Source: Parelaphostrongylus tenuis
Taxonomy: Eukaryota > Nematoda > Chromadorea > Rhabditida > Metastrongylidae
Length of the DNA stretch: 64,000 nt
NCBI GenBank assembly: GCA_019055375.1
Contig: JAHQIW010000087.1
Location: 40,892 to 104,891 of the forward strand
Reading direction: 5' to 3'
The position numbers and the translations under genes are program-made. Of this stretch, positions 20,701 through 32,237 are shown piece after piece (positions within the stretch are counted from its first letter, which is position 1; each line of letters opens with the position of its first letter). The notes under the pieces are model-generated. The model had not been told where the DNA came from and searched no databases. It saw only the letters and a program-made list of their open reading frames with translations.

Positions 20701-22529
20701 ATAATATGTTCTAATTTTGCTCGCCCCCCACGATTATCAAAGTGGGCTGCTCAAGTATGCTTCTACTCGTGTCCTATGTATTCTACTATCCTATCCTACT
20801 CAAATATGTTCTCCTCAAATCTTCAGCGAGCTTCTCTTGTGGAAAAAGCAGCCATGTTCTGCTTAGTTTACAATCTTAAGCATTTGTTTCGACGAGGAAG
20901 AGTTGGCTCGGCTTTCGTTATTGCTCTGTATTCTCGTTTTCAGCGTGTAAAGTACTTGTTTTAACATCTTCAAATACAGCACTTTCATTTCACATTTTAC
21001 ATTCGAGCATTGACAAATTGGTTGGAACTATCACTAATATTCAAATTCGTCACATTTTCATAAACTTAAAAAAATTTTTTTTTTCTAACCGAAACGACTT
21101 TGAATGCACTACTGACTATGCAATAATTTAAGTGTGTGCAGTCATTCTCCCACGAAACCGCGGCTTTGCAGGAATTGCTCATATTCCTGCTCAAATTTTT
21201 TCCGTCTCTGCTCCGATTACTGCCTGGAAAGTTAACGTTTTTTCCAACTGTATCTGTTTTCTTCATGTTTACAAGCTAGCTTCGTTCTAAACGTAAAAGA
21301 TTTCAACTTGGTGTAAATCAGGTGATTAGTCTGATAGTTCAATAATTTAGTCCCTTCCGCTTACGTTGAAAATCAGAGTGATAATGTAGAGCAAGGGGAT
21401 CCAGAGCCTACCAGAAGTTTTCTTCTATAATCAATGAAATATGATGCATGAAGACGTATCGGCATCCATTTTCACAGCTCTGTGCCTCATATCTCACAAC
21501 TTGGTGAGTACTTTGTGCAGAGTTACCGAAATCTCGCTTGTTGCTGGAATTATCTTTTCGCTTTATTCCTCATCCAGGTTAATGGTAATAGGATAGGTAC
21601 GCTCCAATCTTCAAAGAGAGGCATTAAGATGATTTGAATCTTTTGAAATCAAGCTTTGGAAACACGAGTTCAGTGAATTGTTTCGCTCCCGGTAAGAGTG
21701 ATGCACCAATAAAATGATGAACTTTTTTTTTTATAAAAATGACTCATGTCGTCTATTCATGAGGTCCTCCATGTTCCCACACTGTATTTACGACCAATTC
21801 TTTTAACCGTATTCTAGTGGGAAATGGGTTTCTTATAGCTTATAAACTGGAACTTGTACACATTAACAAAATTCCTCACTAGTGCACGATAGAGTGCGCC
21901 TTTTTGTTCTTCAGTCTCACCGCGTTTCAGCCGCCTGTAAAGCATATTAATTTCTCTACAATGATTCCTGTGCTTCCTATACCTGCCAAGCAGTGAACAA
22001 CACATGGCGTGAGCCAGTTCACCCTACGCAGCACCACGGAAAACCGTCAACGTTGTGGTTTCTAGCACACCGCGACTGTCCAGTGAAAATGTTCAAACGT
22101 GTGGTGTGCGTAAACACTGAGTAGTAGATTTGAAAAATCTAACAACTCTCTTGGTGTAGTAAGAAAGAGTTAAGAGACAAGCTTCTGGAGAGGAACAGCG
22201 GTTATTAGTTAGATTAATGAAATAAACGTATTCCCAATGAAAAGCATCGTCCCCATCTATAAATTGTGGATTTGTTGACCAGTTTTTAGCAAGCTGACTC
22301 TCTCACAATTGTGTAGCGCTTTGCTAGACACGGCTCTTCAAACAGCTTTTCTGAAACCGTTCTTTTGAAGCTCGTTGAGCTCTTTTTCTATCATGTGAAT
22401 CGGAGAATAAAACGGGGATTTCAGTACATTAGTTCTCCACATCAAAACTGATTACTGGTTACTAAGTCAATCACGATAAAATTCGAATGAGCAACCACGT
22501 TGTGATTGGTTGGTGAACACAACCATATG

Positions 22530-22835
22530 ATGGCAGTTAGATACACGACAACGAGATTGTGTAAAGAGAGCAATAATGGATCGATTACGATTTGAGGTGA
22601 GCTGGTCCGGATAAAGTCAAACGACCGTTCGAATGAAGCCCGGCGATCGAACTCACTGTTGAGGTTAGTGGCAGCTGGGTGCCGCCCTCGCCACTTGTAC
22701 CATTTTCTGTCTAAGGTCGTTGAACCTCTGCGATACCACTTGCTCTCTAAGATCATGGACCATCTGCGTTGCCTGAATTATCATCCCATTTCGGAAAAGA
22801 TAGTAAAGCTCCGTTGGGAGGTTTGCTATAGAGAC
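22530..22835 (-). repeat. 300-bp dispersed repeat, copy A (coding-like on minus strand)
   Basis: Closely related to 55,390-55,715. Both copies share phrases such as 'gattacgatttgaggtga' and 'accattttctgtctaagg'. On the minus strand both read a Gln/Arg-rich helical peptide containing [10 protein letters not shown] and DLRQKMV. It may be a gag- or transposon-encoded segment, or an exon captured by a repeat. Broken by frame changes in both copies. Confidence 0.55.
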
Positions 22836-22979
22836 CCCCGAAATGAACCGGAAGGACGAATGCGTCACCATGACACGAGATCTCGCGCCCTTCCTTCGTT
22901 TGATCTTTTAACCTGACCTAGGCTGCATATAAATAGGATTCTGCGAATCATTCAAATAAGCTAATACTACATACGTCCA

Positions 22980-23014
22980 GGCTCTAATGAAGGCGAGTCG
23001 CCGAAACGTCAGCC
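22980..23014 (+). ncRNA. Minimal hammerhead motif, one core base changed
   Basis: Stem I GGCT (22,980-22,983) with AGCC (23,011-23,014); core CTAATGA in place of CTGATGA (22,984-22,990); stem II GGCG/CGCC (22,991-23,002); GAAA (23,003-23,006); CGTC gives a one-pair stem III and the cleavable C (23,010). The G-to-A change is at an invariant position, so this copy is probably inactive. It represents a second family also seen at 18.1, 18.6, 29.95, 30.25, 30.35, 31.96, 40.55 and 54.42 kb. Confidence 0.6.
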
Positions 23015-23160
23015 GAATTACTACGATTACTTTACCAACCTCGCTTCAGCTAATCAAAATAAGTTTTCTCGATTTTCATTTATCAATTAATTATGCCGCG
23101 GTTTATAGAAAGTAGAAATTTTGAATTGCTGCGATTTCATGAACAGTAATGCTAAACTTA

Positions 23161-23217
23161 TGCCTCATGCTCGAATCGACACGACAGACGCTCTGCCCTG
23201 AGCTAATGAGGTTGCCT
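23161..23217 (-). pseudogene. Decayed tRNA copy
   Basis: Partial duplicate of the tRNA-Thr at 23,303-23,374 together with its 3' flank. D-arm and acceptor sequences are recognisable ('tagctcagggcagagcg' on the minus strand), but about 15 bases covering the anticodon loop and T-arm are missing. Confidence 0.7.
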
Positions 23218-23302
23218 CTCCAGCTTCCAAGTCGGCGTAGGGATTTATGTTCATAGTCATCTAAAATAAAGCACGATTTTACGAACATCAATGCAAAAGA
23301 TG

Positions 23303-23374
23303 TGCCCCATGCTGGAATCGAACCAGCGACCTTCTGTTTACAAGACAGACGCTCTGCCCCTGAGCCAATGAGGC
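23303..23374 (-). tRNA. tRNA-Thr (anticodon UGU)
   Basis: Complete 72-nt cloverleaf by eye, minus strand: acceptor GCCTCAT/ATGGGGC (one wobble), D stem GCTC/GAGC, anticodon stem TCTGT/ACAGA with loop CTTGTAA (anticodon TGT at 23,342-23,340), variable loop AGGTC, T stem GCTGG/CCAGC with loop TTCGATT, discriminator A. No intron and no CCA encoded, as expected in eukaryotes. A box 'tggctcaggggc' and B box 'ggttcgattcc' are intact. It decodes ACA. Confidence 0.9.
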
Positions 23375-23479
23375 ACACTTTAAACGAAACTCGTGGCAGT
23401 ATGAAAAGATATTTTCAGAAAGTCAGCTGAATTCAAGCCATGATTTTGTGAACAACAGTGCAACACCGGCGTCTTGTGC

Positions 23480-25200
23480 TGAAGTCGAGACATCGTCTAT
23501 AAAGAAGCCCGTGTCAAAAAATCTCCCATGTTTCATTAAGAAAACCTTTTCTTTTCAAAAACGAACATATTTCCCACTGTTTTTAAACATTTCTTTATAC
23601 TGTTTCTCTTTACAGACTAAATTTTTGTCGTCGCTCGATAGCTTGAGAAATGTCGATTTTGATATCTGAGCTTGGTTTGTGAAACGACTTTCTTACTACG
23701 TTTTACTAACGAAAAAACAATAAAGTTCTGGTTTCGGAGTGCATGTTTTGACTTCACAGCGGATTTTTTTTTACTATTACGCAGTGAAATTTAATCCTAA
23801 GCAGACTTTATTGTATGAAAAAAATATTATTGGAGAAACTTACACAAACGTATTTTTAGGGAAAAGAATGCACAGTTCTTTCAAGATGTCCACTTTCCAC
23901 TACAAAATAGGGTTCATTTCCATTTGGTGGCACAGATTTTCGTGCCTATCCTCTACGCTCGACAAGAAGTTTTCATAAAGAGTGTTAGTAATCATTCAAA
24001 TTTCGAAGTATTCTATGCGTAGCAGGTTTTTCAAAAAGAGCTTTTTACAACGCTGAAAAATTGAAACTAAAATTATGTTTCACATCGACCCGCAATTCAG
24101 CCATCGCTCTGCTGCAAGCGCGAAAAGCATATCATCATGCAGAGAGAATCTTCTATATCAAAGTCAGACATTTAATCTGGAGTTTCTTCCGGAGCAGAGA
24201 AACATTTCTTAACTTAGGCCCCATCTATCCATATTCACGCCGACCCGCCCGTGCCCCCCCCCCCCCCTCACACCCACCCCACCGCCCGTGAATAGGTCAA
24301 AAACACTTGCTCGCGCATGTAAATCAAAATTATTTTCCCCACTGCGTCGCACAGAAACTGTCCTTTCGAGATATAAGCAGAGCGTTGGAATCGATAAATT
24401 TTATGCTACCAATGATCACTAATAGTGTAAACAAAGAGCTCTGTCCGGCAAGAAATATGCGCTTATGAAACATAATTTTATCTTGAATTTTTAGAGTTAT
24501 GTAAGAGTCATTCCAAAAACCCAGACAAGTACACGAATAGTTCCAGATTTATGCTTTCGAATGATCACTAAAACTCTTTATGAAAAGTTCTTGTCGAGCG
24601 CAAAGTATAGACTTGAAAATCTGTGCCACCCAACGGAAAAGAATCCAAATTTGTGTTGAATGCAGTTGTCCTTTGAAGAATATGTTCATGTTTCCCGCTT
24701 TTCTTACCGAACTGAGCTTCTTCACTGCACTATCAGTGATCATTCGATAGCTCGGGAAATGCTAACTTCAATACTGAGCTTCGTTCATGAGAAGATTTTG
24801 ATTTTATGTTCTAGTAGCGAAAAGAAGATTACGTTTTGTGTTCGTACTACCTAGTCCTTTGCTTGATCATTACAGTAACCTTGTTGCTACTATATAGTAG
24901 AAGTGGATTCTAATCAAATCTTGTCGCTACCAAAAGATCGAATATAGATAGAAAGAATAAATGCATTTTTTGTGAAGAAATGCGCAGCTGTTCTGAAGAA
25001 ATTCCTACAATCAATAACGAAAATCGTACAGATGGGAAAGAAATGCATAGAACACCTGAATCTGTGTTCATGTTCACTGACAAAAGTCGCCTTAGTAAAT
25101 TTCAAAGTGTAATATACGAGATGATGAAACTATTTATAGCCACAGAAGAATGGAAGAAAGTCTGTTCTGCACTTCTATAAAGGTGTCAACTTCTGAGGTA
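23480..25200. repeat. Diverged dispersed repeats with a C-rich tract
   Basis: Segments near 23,635-23,730 and 24,735-24,840 carry the 'cattcgatagct' family hallmark. A C-rich run is at about 24,252-24,290. No gene recognised; the frame at 24,980-25,180 has no splice or similarity support. Confidence 0.4.
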
Positions 25201-25274
25201 TACTGATAATGGAAAATTAAGAAAGAATTATCTATGAAGAGGCATCGCATGCAGTTCCTAGCATTATTTAGGAG

Positions 25275-25785
25275 ACCGTTCACAAGATATGATGCTCAGC
25301 GAATCCCTTAGCATTGAGGACCCACTGGGCTACTCTTGCACGCGATAGGGAAAAATGGAAGTGCTGCTGGTACCCGCTCGAGTCACTCGACGATCAACGA
25401 GGAGCGACAGGTGATACAGGTGATCCAATATGCCTCAAGAGAGAGTTAGAGTTGAGCTTCATAGGGGGTTTTATTCGGCAGTATAAACTAAAATTGGAAG
25501 ATCGAAAATAAGGTGGGCCAGACACGTGATGCGCTTCAACGGCAACCGATGGACGAGAGCCGTTACCGACTGGGGTTCCTCAGGACATCAGCGCGCTCTA
25601 CAGGAAGACCAGTGACCAATGGTCCGATTTCTTCACAAAAGGCATAGAAGAAAGATATGACGCTCAGCGAATCCATAGAGCGAGGAAGACCCACTGGGCT
25701 ACTCTTGCACGGGATAGGTGTAAAATGGAAGTGTTGCTGGTACCCGCTCGAGTCACTCGACGATCAACGGTCGACAGGTGATAAA
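25275..25785 (+). pseudogene. RTE-type LINE 3' end, internally duplicated and broken
   Basis: Reads the conserved C-terminal segment of nematode RTE reverse transcriptases: HWATLARDR followed by a K-W and a DDQRG ending, preceded in the second copy by WSDFFTKGIEERYDAQR. The terminal segment is present twice (about 25,290-25,400 and 25,650-25,780), with the upstream 'GGFIRQYKLK' and 'TGRP..'-like region between. Several stops and frameshifts. No endonuclease or polymerase core in the window. Confidence 0.75.
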
Positions 25786-25788
25786 CTA

Positions 25789-26215
25789 AAAATAAAAGCC
25801 TAAGCCCGTAGAACAATAGAAGGAAGCTTTTTCTACAGTACCAATCCGAAAAGCCTAGCATTTTCTAAGGAAAAAAAGGCGTAGGGAGTTTCAAATAAAT
25901 AGCGATAATCGTGCCATTTCGAGACGCCTTTAACGTCTCAGTACGCGGAGCGATTGGTAAGACTGCTATGAAACGCGCTAAATTGAGTGGATAATGTTTT
26001 TCTGGTTGCTACAGTGCACCGAGAAGACGTTACAAGAAACAAAACACTTGGCTTATCCTAATGCCACTCTGAATGTGCAGCACAATACGAAGCTGTTTAT
26101 GCATCTGATGTGGCTCGATGAAGGAGAAATCGCGATGTCGCCCCCTGTTGAACGAGAAGTTATGAAATTGCATAATCAGCTCAGTCAAAGCCTATGAACG
26201 TCAACCTGTCTAAGA
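25789..26215 (+). repeat. Second copy of the 12.1-12.5 kb repeat
   Basis: Inverted relative to 12,113-12,540. It lies directly after the RTE fragment. The complement of 25,800-25,860 matches the 'ttttcggattggtac' region. Confidence 0.55.
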
Positions 26216-26219
26216 AGGT

Positions 26220-27000
26220 GTTGCGTTCAACCCTTTGTTGTACTCAATCCCTCAACCCTTCTAATTATCAAAAATGTAGTCTATTAACGAAAGTGAGAGT
26301 TGTTTACTCATTTTACTTCTGCACTATTGTCATTACTAATTCATTGTGTCAGCCTTCTTCTTGAACCGTCGTTAATATACGCGAACATTTATCAGTGTTG
26401 CTAATGATTCCATGAGGTACTGTCAGTATTAACCACAAATCGAAAACTCATATTGTCGTCACCTGTAAGCTTTTACGAGAAGACGTTCTTCAAAAAAGGA
26501 ACTCCTATGGAAGAGAAATAAAGCGTTAGGCTGCTGTTGCAACAGCATTTCAAGAGCACCGGCAATAAATTGGCAAAAAATAAATGCAATAATATTGTGT
26601 TCCATTCGTGCGTTCTTCGTGGCTCTAATTTTTTTTTTCAAAACGTTCCCTAACAAAGGGCTTGACTAGTCAAGCTTGGGAGTCTGGCGTAATGAGAAGC
26701 AAGAAAGACCGGCATAGTGGCACTACCACACTCCAAGAAAACCTCAACTTTAGAGAATGAACCCTCTGCTCTACCTCGGCACATGTCGTGATTTTCGATA
26801 GCTGGAACAAAGCTAGCGATTTCTTAACTAGTTCATTGCAACGACGGTGAAACGCAGCGTATTCGAAGAAAATCAAAAGATGTATTTGCATCTTAAGAAG
26901 ACTTTCCAACAGCAGTGTAGTACAAAAATAATATTGCGTTCCATTCGTCCATTCTTCGTGGCTCTAACTTTTGTTAGTTGGAAAATTTTTCCTCAGTTTC
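26220..27000. other. Intergenic, with a short direct repeat
   Basis: No gene seen. About 45 bp around 'cgttcttcgtggctctaa' at 26,600-26,640 recurs at about 26,935-26,980. Confidence 0.45.
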
Positions 27001-27009
27001 GTAGAGACT

Positions 27010-27470
27010 TCGAGGTTTGATCCACCTCATCGATTGTTTTTCAACCTTGCTATAAACATGCAGTGTAGTCTGTAAGAACGTTTAGAGCCTTACCGAGGTT
27101 ACTACGTCAGAGCCGAGCACTTGTTTCTGAGGTATCGAATTTTTCATCAGTGGCTCACGCCCCACACTGAGCCCTGTAGGAGAAAGTGGAGACGTATGTA
27201 GTGATAGCACAACGTACAATGATGTTATATATATAGCAAGGTTGAAAAACACTCGGTGACATGGATCAGCTTGTATCTACCAGCCGCAATCCATAGACTG
27301 AAATTTGTGATAACATAATGTCATTGTACGTTGTGCTATCACCGCATACGCCTCCCCTCCTTGCTACAAAGTAAGGTTAAGTGTGGGGCGTGAATTACTG
27401 ATGAAGAGGGCGATACCTCCAAAATACGTGTATGGACCTGACATACAAATTAGATAGAGACTTTATCCAT
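27010..27470. repeat. Foldback repeat with two degenerate hammerheads
   Basis: The arms share 'gttgtgctatcac' and complement, and 'tcacgccccacactgag' (27,167) against 'gtgtggggcgtgaatt' (27,381). The right arm has CTGATGA (about 27,399) but AAAA in place of GAAA. The left arm, on the minus strand, has CTGATGA and GAAA but a damaged stem II. Same family as 60,818-60,864. Confidence 0.55.
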
Positions 27471-27479
27471 TCTTACAAA

Positions 27480-28630
27480 TTTTGCCTCGATTCTGTTTCC
27501 AACTATGGCAGCTTCTCAACTGCGATGTTGAAAACTGACAGCATGAGAAAGTCAGCACGATGCGAAAATAAAAAAGTATTCGGTTAGGGTCAAAGATACA
27601 AGATCACTCACATCAAGAAAATGATACAGATATATGGCTGGTGCCAAAACTGAAGGCAATTTAGGCATTGGTGAAGTTTGCCATTTGAAAATGGAATGAA
27701 TTCACGAAAAAATGTGGCTATGTTGTGTATCATATTAGTGAGCATTTTTCGCCCTATTTTTTTGTCAATAACATTTCATTTGCTTTTTATTTCATATTTA
27801 TTTTGGATCATGGATAGGATGACAGTTTATAAATCATGGTAAATCATTTGAGAAGGTGGTCAATGAATCTTCTCCATGTATTGATAGTTAGTTTCTGTTT
27901 CACTTTGAACTCAGCACTTGTTCACACGAGGCGCTAGATGTTTGTCAGTAATTTGAAACATGTTGTTGAGGGAATTTGATTTACTATGGGTTCACATCGC
28001 TATTGGTGTGACATAACGACTACCTATGGAATGAAAGCAGATACGGAGATATTCCTTGCTTTGGAAAGTTGTATGCGATAATACAAGTAGTAATTAAAAT
28101 TAGATCACGGTTGATGGGATATAAAGTCGCTCCACATTAGGCCAGAGCATTCTGAGTGAATCTTCTTGAAGTAAAGGGCCACAAGGACAATATGTGAGGC
28201 TTTCGGTATACGCTTCATTCTAATCTGTCGAACAGTAGGGTCATAGTATAAAATGGAAAAAGGATAATGATCCTCATTCCCCTTTTACTGCCATTTCTTT
28301 TCCATAACAACAGTGTTCGTTAACTACAATGTCTTGTGATTTACACTAGTAATTGCTATGCTTTGAGAAGTCCTATTAAAGCACCACCTAGTAGAACCAA
28401 GATAACAAACCACAATTCTCGTTTGCAATGCGGGATTGCGGATATAAAGTGATTGTGGGAGCGCTAGGAAAACGATCTGAAGACGCGACTGTGATGAATG
28501 GGAGGACTCTTGTTCGGATAAAATGGGTAAAGATCTGGACGTTAGTCGACTCTTGATTAATGCACCTGGTATTCGGCTTCATTTAGCTTTGTTGGCGATG
28601 TATCAACGCATATTTTGTTCATGAAATCAC
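27480..28630. other. Intergenic sequence, no feature recognised
   Basis: No splice-supported exons, repeat ends or RNA folds seen. Confidence 0.45.
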
Positions 28631-28639
28631 TTTCTGTGG

Positions 28640-29170
28640 CCTATCAAGTCAGTGTTGCTTTCCTCCCAGATCAGTCTACTATGCTTTAACCAACCCCGGA
28701 GGGACAGAGAGCTTGATGGTCTCGGAGAGCGAGGTCTGACCAAAAACTACATCTGTATCGTAGGGCGCGCCTGACCACAACTTTACGCTTACATGTGATT
28801 AACAGGCAGGGCTACCCAGTATATGAATCTGGGAGCCGCGTACAAAAGAAGGAAAAACAATGTCAGATAAAATTAGTCACCATAAGAGTGCTGTGCTGCG
28901 CACTGGCTAAGATGCTGTGCGCCACTCACCGCAGTCTATAATTCGATGCTTGGCTTGGGGATCACTCTTCTATCCATCAAAGTCGGACGAACTGGTATTA
29001 GACTAGTCTGAGATAATAGCACTGGATTGACAAATAATTAGGCAGCTGCGAGTTATTGTAAAAGCCTCATATACATTCAATCACCTTCAACGAATCTTGA
29101 TGAAGGCGACTATATGGCGCATCCCTCACGACTAGATCAAACCCGAGAATTTTATTCATTATTCATGAGT
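28640..29170. repeat. tRNA-derived SINE fragments in two orientations
   Basis: 28,670-28,775 is a minus-strand fragment of the body and head; 28,980-29,165 is a plus-strand fragment of body and tail ('gcatccctcacgactagatc'). Confidence 0.5.
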
Positions 29171-29930
29171 TGTCAGTAGCCGTAATCTTGACGATAATGA
29201 TGAAAACTTTGCGTTATCAACTCCGAACATCCCAATATTCCGTGAACGCGATTATCTACTAACATTTGCGGAGAACCGCCTTTATTTCCAAGTATTGCCA
29301 AATTTCTTCTTCAATCATGAGTGACGAAAGGATCGCCACCCTTTCCCACTCCATGTTCAATCTCGTTTCCATTTTTTTTTTTTTTGGATGAGCGGGAATG
29401 AATATTGTAACATCTCGACTCGATATCCTTTACTCTTGTTAACTTGTCTAATGGCATTGATTTGTTGCTGGTACACATTCATTTGAAATTTGCAATATTT
29501 TTCTTTCGTTCAAAACTTAAAACATGCGCGACTTATTCTTTCTGATACGTAACCTAGTAATAGGTTGGAAAGAAAGTTCTCGAGCATTTTAAAGCATGAG
29601 ATGACTCCCATGCATATAGTGAGAATATTACAGTTTTCTTATGTGGGATTTTCCCACTGAAGGAGACCTAGGGTCAGTAAATCGGTAGCATACCAGTATG
29701 TGAGGATACCAGCACTGAGATGACATGTTGATAAGTCACAAGTCACTGCAGTGGTGACATGCAGTGGATCGTACAACCACCTCTGACGATGGCTAGAGGA
29801 AGTCGAATGCATACTGTTTCCCTCAGAAAGTAATTGATTCCAACAGTTTCGTTCTTGGTTTGTATTGTATTAGTTTTCTGATAAGTCTTTCATGCAAGAA
29901 TTCCCCTAATAAGATTTAATCCATACCACA
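29171..29930. other. Intergenic sequence, no feature recognised
   Basis: AT-rich with a T-run near 29,371-29,384; no gene or repeat boundary recognised. Confidence 0.4.
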
Positions 29931-29931
29931 T

Positions 29932-30420
29932 GGGTTGACGTTTCCGGCGATTTTGCCTGCTTCAGAGCCTGGAAAGGTCCAGTTCGACATGCTGTCGACT
30001 TGGCTGAGCAATTCCATAAAGTACGTTGAAAAAATTTTATACATCTCTCTCGACTTCACTTATCAATAAATTAGTGGACAGTGGGAAGGTTAGTAGAAAA
30101 TTCATCTAATAATTTTTACCCGCGAATTTTGAATTCAAGAAAGAAATGTTCCAGATTCGTATCTATGACCTGATGATTTTTTGAATGTTCATTTGAAACT
30201 TCCCACTGTCGGTTTACCTTCATCCAAAGTCGATGGCTGACATCGTGACAACTTCGCCCTCTTCAGAGAGGTTTTATGTGTAAGACCATCTCCTCTCAAT
30301 GTCTTGCAGTTCAAAAAAGGTAGTCTTCCGCCCAACAAAACAATCCTGAAGATGACGACGTAGCCGAGATGTCAGCCATCGATTTCCAAGAAGATATACG
30401 AACCTCGCGCAAGCTTTAAA
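29932..30420. repeat. Cluster of three decayed minimal hammerhead repeats
   Basis: Copies at 29,932-29,969 (minus), 30,235-30,268 (minus) and 30,340-30,378 (plus). All keep parts of GGCT-CTGANGA, a GGCG/CGCC-like stem II and GTCAGCC, but each has core changes (for example ACGA or GAGA for GAAA). The third is followed by 'aacctcgcgcaagcttt', the 3' flank also seen at 18,630, 22,995 onward, 40,600 and 54,480. Confidence 0.55.
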
Positions 30421-30740
30421 TAGAAAAGCATTTTGTGAGGTCATGAGGTTTAGTGAAAGGCGATCCTTAGGGTCTAAAATGTGAGCTAAACTGCCCGTAT
30501 CACCTCTATCAGCTGTCGCTCCATTGATCGTCGAATGACTCGAGCGACGGAAATAAACGAACTTTCCACTTTTTCTTATCGCGTCAGAAGTAGCCCAGTA
30601 AGTTGTCCCCACTCCAGGATTCCGTTGAACCACAAATCTTTCTAGCTTGGTTTTTCGTAAATAAATCGCACCCTCGAGTCGGTCGGTGGTCCTCTCTGTG
30701 CTGCGTTTGCCATCTCGAAGAACCATCTGTTAACGGATCT
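30420..30740 (-). pseudogene. RTE LINE 3' end fragment joined to hammerhead repeat
   Basis: The minus-strand frame 30,726-30,274 (150 residues) is a mosaic: a degenerate copy of the RTE C-terminus (TYWATSDAIRK, then STINGATADRGDTG) fused to the tail of the hammerhead repeat (KACARFVYLL). It is the longest frame in the window but not a gene. Confidence 0.6.
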
Positions 30741-30747
30741 CGTGGGA

Positions 30748-31045
30748 AGGATAAAGGATAAAGCTCTTGGCGTTGATCAATCCTGAGGGATGCCCCATGC
30801 ATTCGTCTTCGATTTTATTGCTCCGTTTGAGATGGTTAAATGCATTTCTGGCCCTTACAATGACTCGCGGTGACCTCCCGTTGGACCGAGTCAGTGCTGC
30901 CTATCCTCTCAGGCAAGTCTGAGACCAGTCTGGTACCAATTTACAGACACCAGAGGATTAGATGGCTTGGTGAGCCACTGAGCGCCAAGATCGAACCATC
31001 GACTTTGTGTGCGGCGCAGGGTACCTCTTACCACTGCTCCAAATG
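30748..31045 (-). repeat. tRNA-derived SINE copy
   Basis: Tail 'aaggataaagctcttggcg' at the left; B-box complement 'gatcgaacc' at 30,989-30,997; head near 'taccactgctcc' at 31,027. About 300 bp. Confidence 0.7.
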
Positions 31046-31930
31046 CACTCTCGTTACTACTGCTATATCACCGCATTTTTCACTTTATCACTTTATTTGA
31101 TCCGTATCACAGTTTTCTTCACTATGCGGATCCTACTGGTTCAGCGCTTGCTTGAGGATCTCATTTGATTCACCAACGCTCGTAGGATAATGGGCTAGCA
31201 GAGCTTCTTGCAATATCGAGGATAGCCAGGCGGTGGGTGCTGTGTGTCGTCGTTATTGATTGCCGGAGAGTGTTTGGGGAGGGAGGCGATCAACCCCACG
31301 ATCGAGCATCACTAGCCACTCGGCCACAGAGGGACCAATCCCACGTCGAGCATCACTAGCCACTTCGGCCCACAAGCGACCAATCCCACGCCGAGCATCA
31401 TAGCCACTCGGCCACAGACCTCCCATATTACTTGTATACTACGGAAAATTCCTGGTAATGATGTCGCAGAGAGGAAGTACCTCGTCAATCTACCGCTGAC
31501 CACGTTATCCTTGACCTCCGCCGGGAGCGCGCGCCCAGTGACGATCGGTTCAGAGAACGAACGCTTGTGGCCAAATCCATGCCTGTCGCCTGGAATGTCG
31601 TTGCATTCAAATGGCTCGTCGTCGTGAAGGTCTCGTGGGAAATTAACTTCTACGAGTCGTTGTTTTTTTTTCCTTCCTCTTTTTTACTTTTATTTTTATT
31701 TTTGTATAACTTTTTGATTTTTATATTTTTTGGAGTGTAGGAGGGGACGTGCGGATTTGTCTCTACAAGGCTTTTCTCTGGTTTCAATGTCTCCGCGGCA
31801 ACTTTCGACTTCCAGTCATTCACAAAATTGACTATCTACTAGTCTCGGCATTTTGTGATAGTTGACAATTTTTTCCAAGCGACTAAGACAGTTGTTTTGT
31901 CTCTAACCCTAATAAAATTTAGGTTTTGGT
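31046..31930. other. Intergenic, short internal repeats
   Basis: 'gagcatcactagccactcgg' and variants recur three times at about 31,303-31,412 with 'gaccaatcccacg' between (period about 40 bp). No gene seen. Confidence 0.5.
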
Positions 31931-31954
31931 GGGCTTTTTTTGCCGAGTTTTCCA

Positions 31955-32230
31955 GAGTCTGAGGAAGACCGATTTCGCCAAAATGTCAGTTTTACGAATG
32001 AAAAAATAATAATAAATGGTAATAATAATAAAAAATTTAAAAATATATATAATAATACACTTAGTAATATATAGTATTATATACGATAACAACATAAAAT
32101 AATATAATATATAAAAATGACAACAAAACAAAATAAAACAAATCAAAAAATAATAAAATAATAGAATAAAAAATAATAATAAAATAATAAATAATAATGT
32201 AGTATATTATAGTAATATATAATTACATTT
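31955..32230. repeat. AT-rich simple sequence with hammerhead relic
   Basis: 31,955-31,992 is a decayed minimal hammerhead (CTGAGGA kept, AAAA for GAAA). From 31,995 the sequence is an (AAT)n/(ATAA)n-like tract of about 235 bp, resuming at 32,536-32,605 after a SINE insertion. Confidence 0.65.
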
Positions 32231-32237
32231 AAAAATA

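Larger units (their letters stand above)
16356..22505. repeat. Six-kilobase large inverted repeat
   Basis: The left arm (about 16,356-18,000) and right arm (about 21,215-22,505) are reverse complements along most of their length. Examples: 'gattcaagtgatagaaaaga' (about 16,467) against the complement near 22,385-22,402; 'cacgccatgtgttgtgttca' (17,187) against 21,993-22,012; 'caggtataggaagcacagga' (17,215) against 21,966-21,985; and 'ataagcatgaagaaacag' (about 17,952) against 21,250-21,268. The left arm is longer, mainly because it holds a roughly 340-bp insertion at about 16,710-17,050 that the right arm lacks. The 3.2-kb centre contains a smaller inverted pair (18,060-18,612) and dispersed repeats, and no recognisable transposase. 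It is either a non-autonomous long-TIR element or an inverted segmental duplication. Confidence 0.75.

Noticed and set aside
30274..30726. Longest open frame (150 codons, minus strand)
   Set aside because: It is a mosaic of an RTE LINE 3' end and the tail of a hammerhead repeat; no start context, splice partners or coherent domain.
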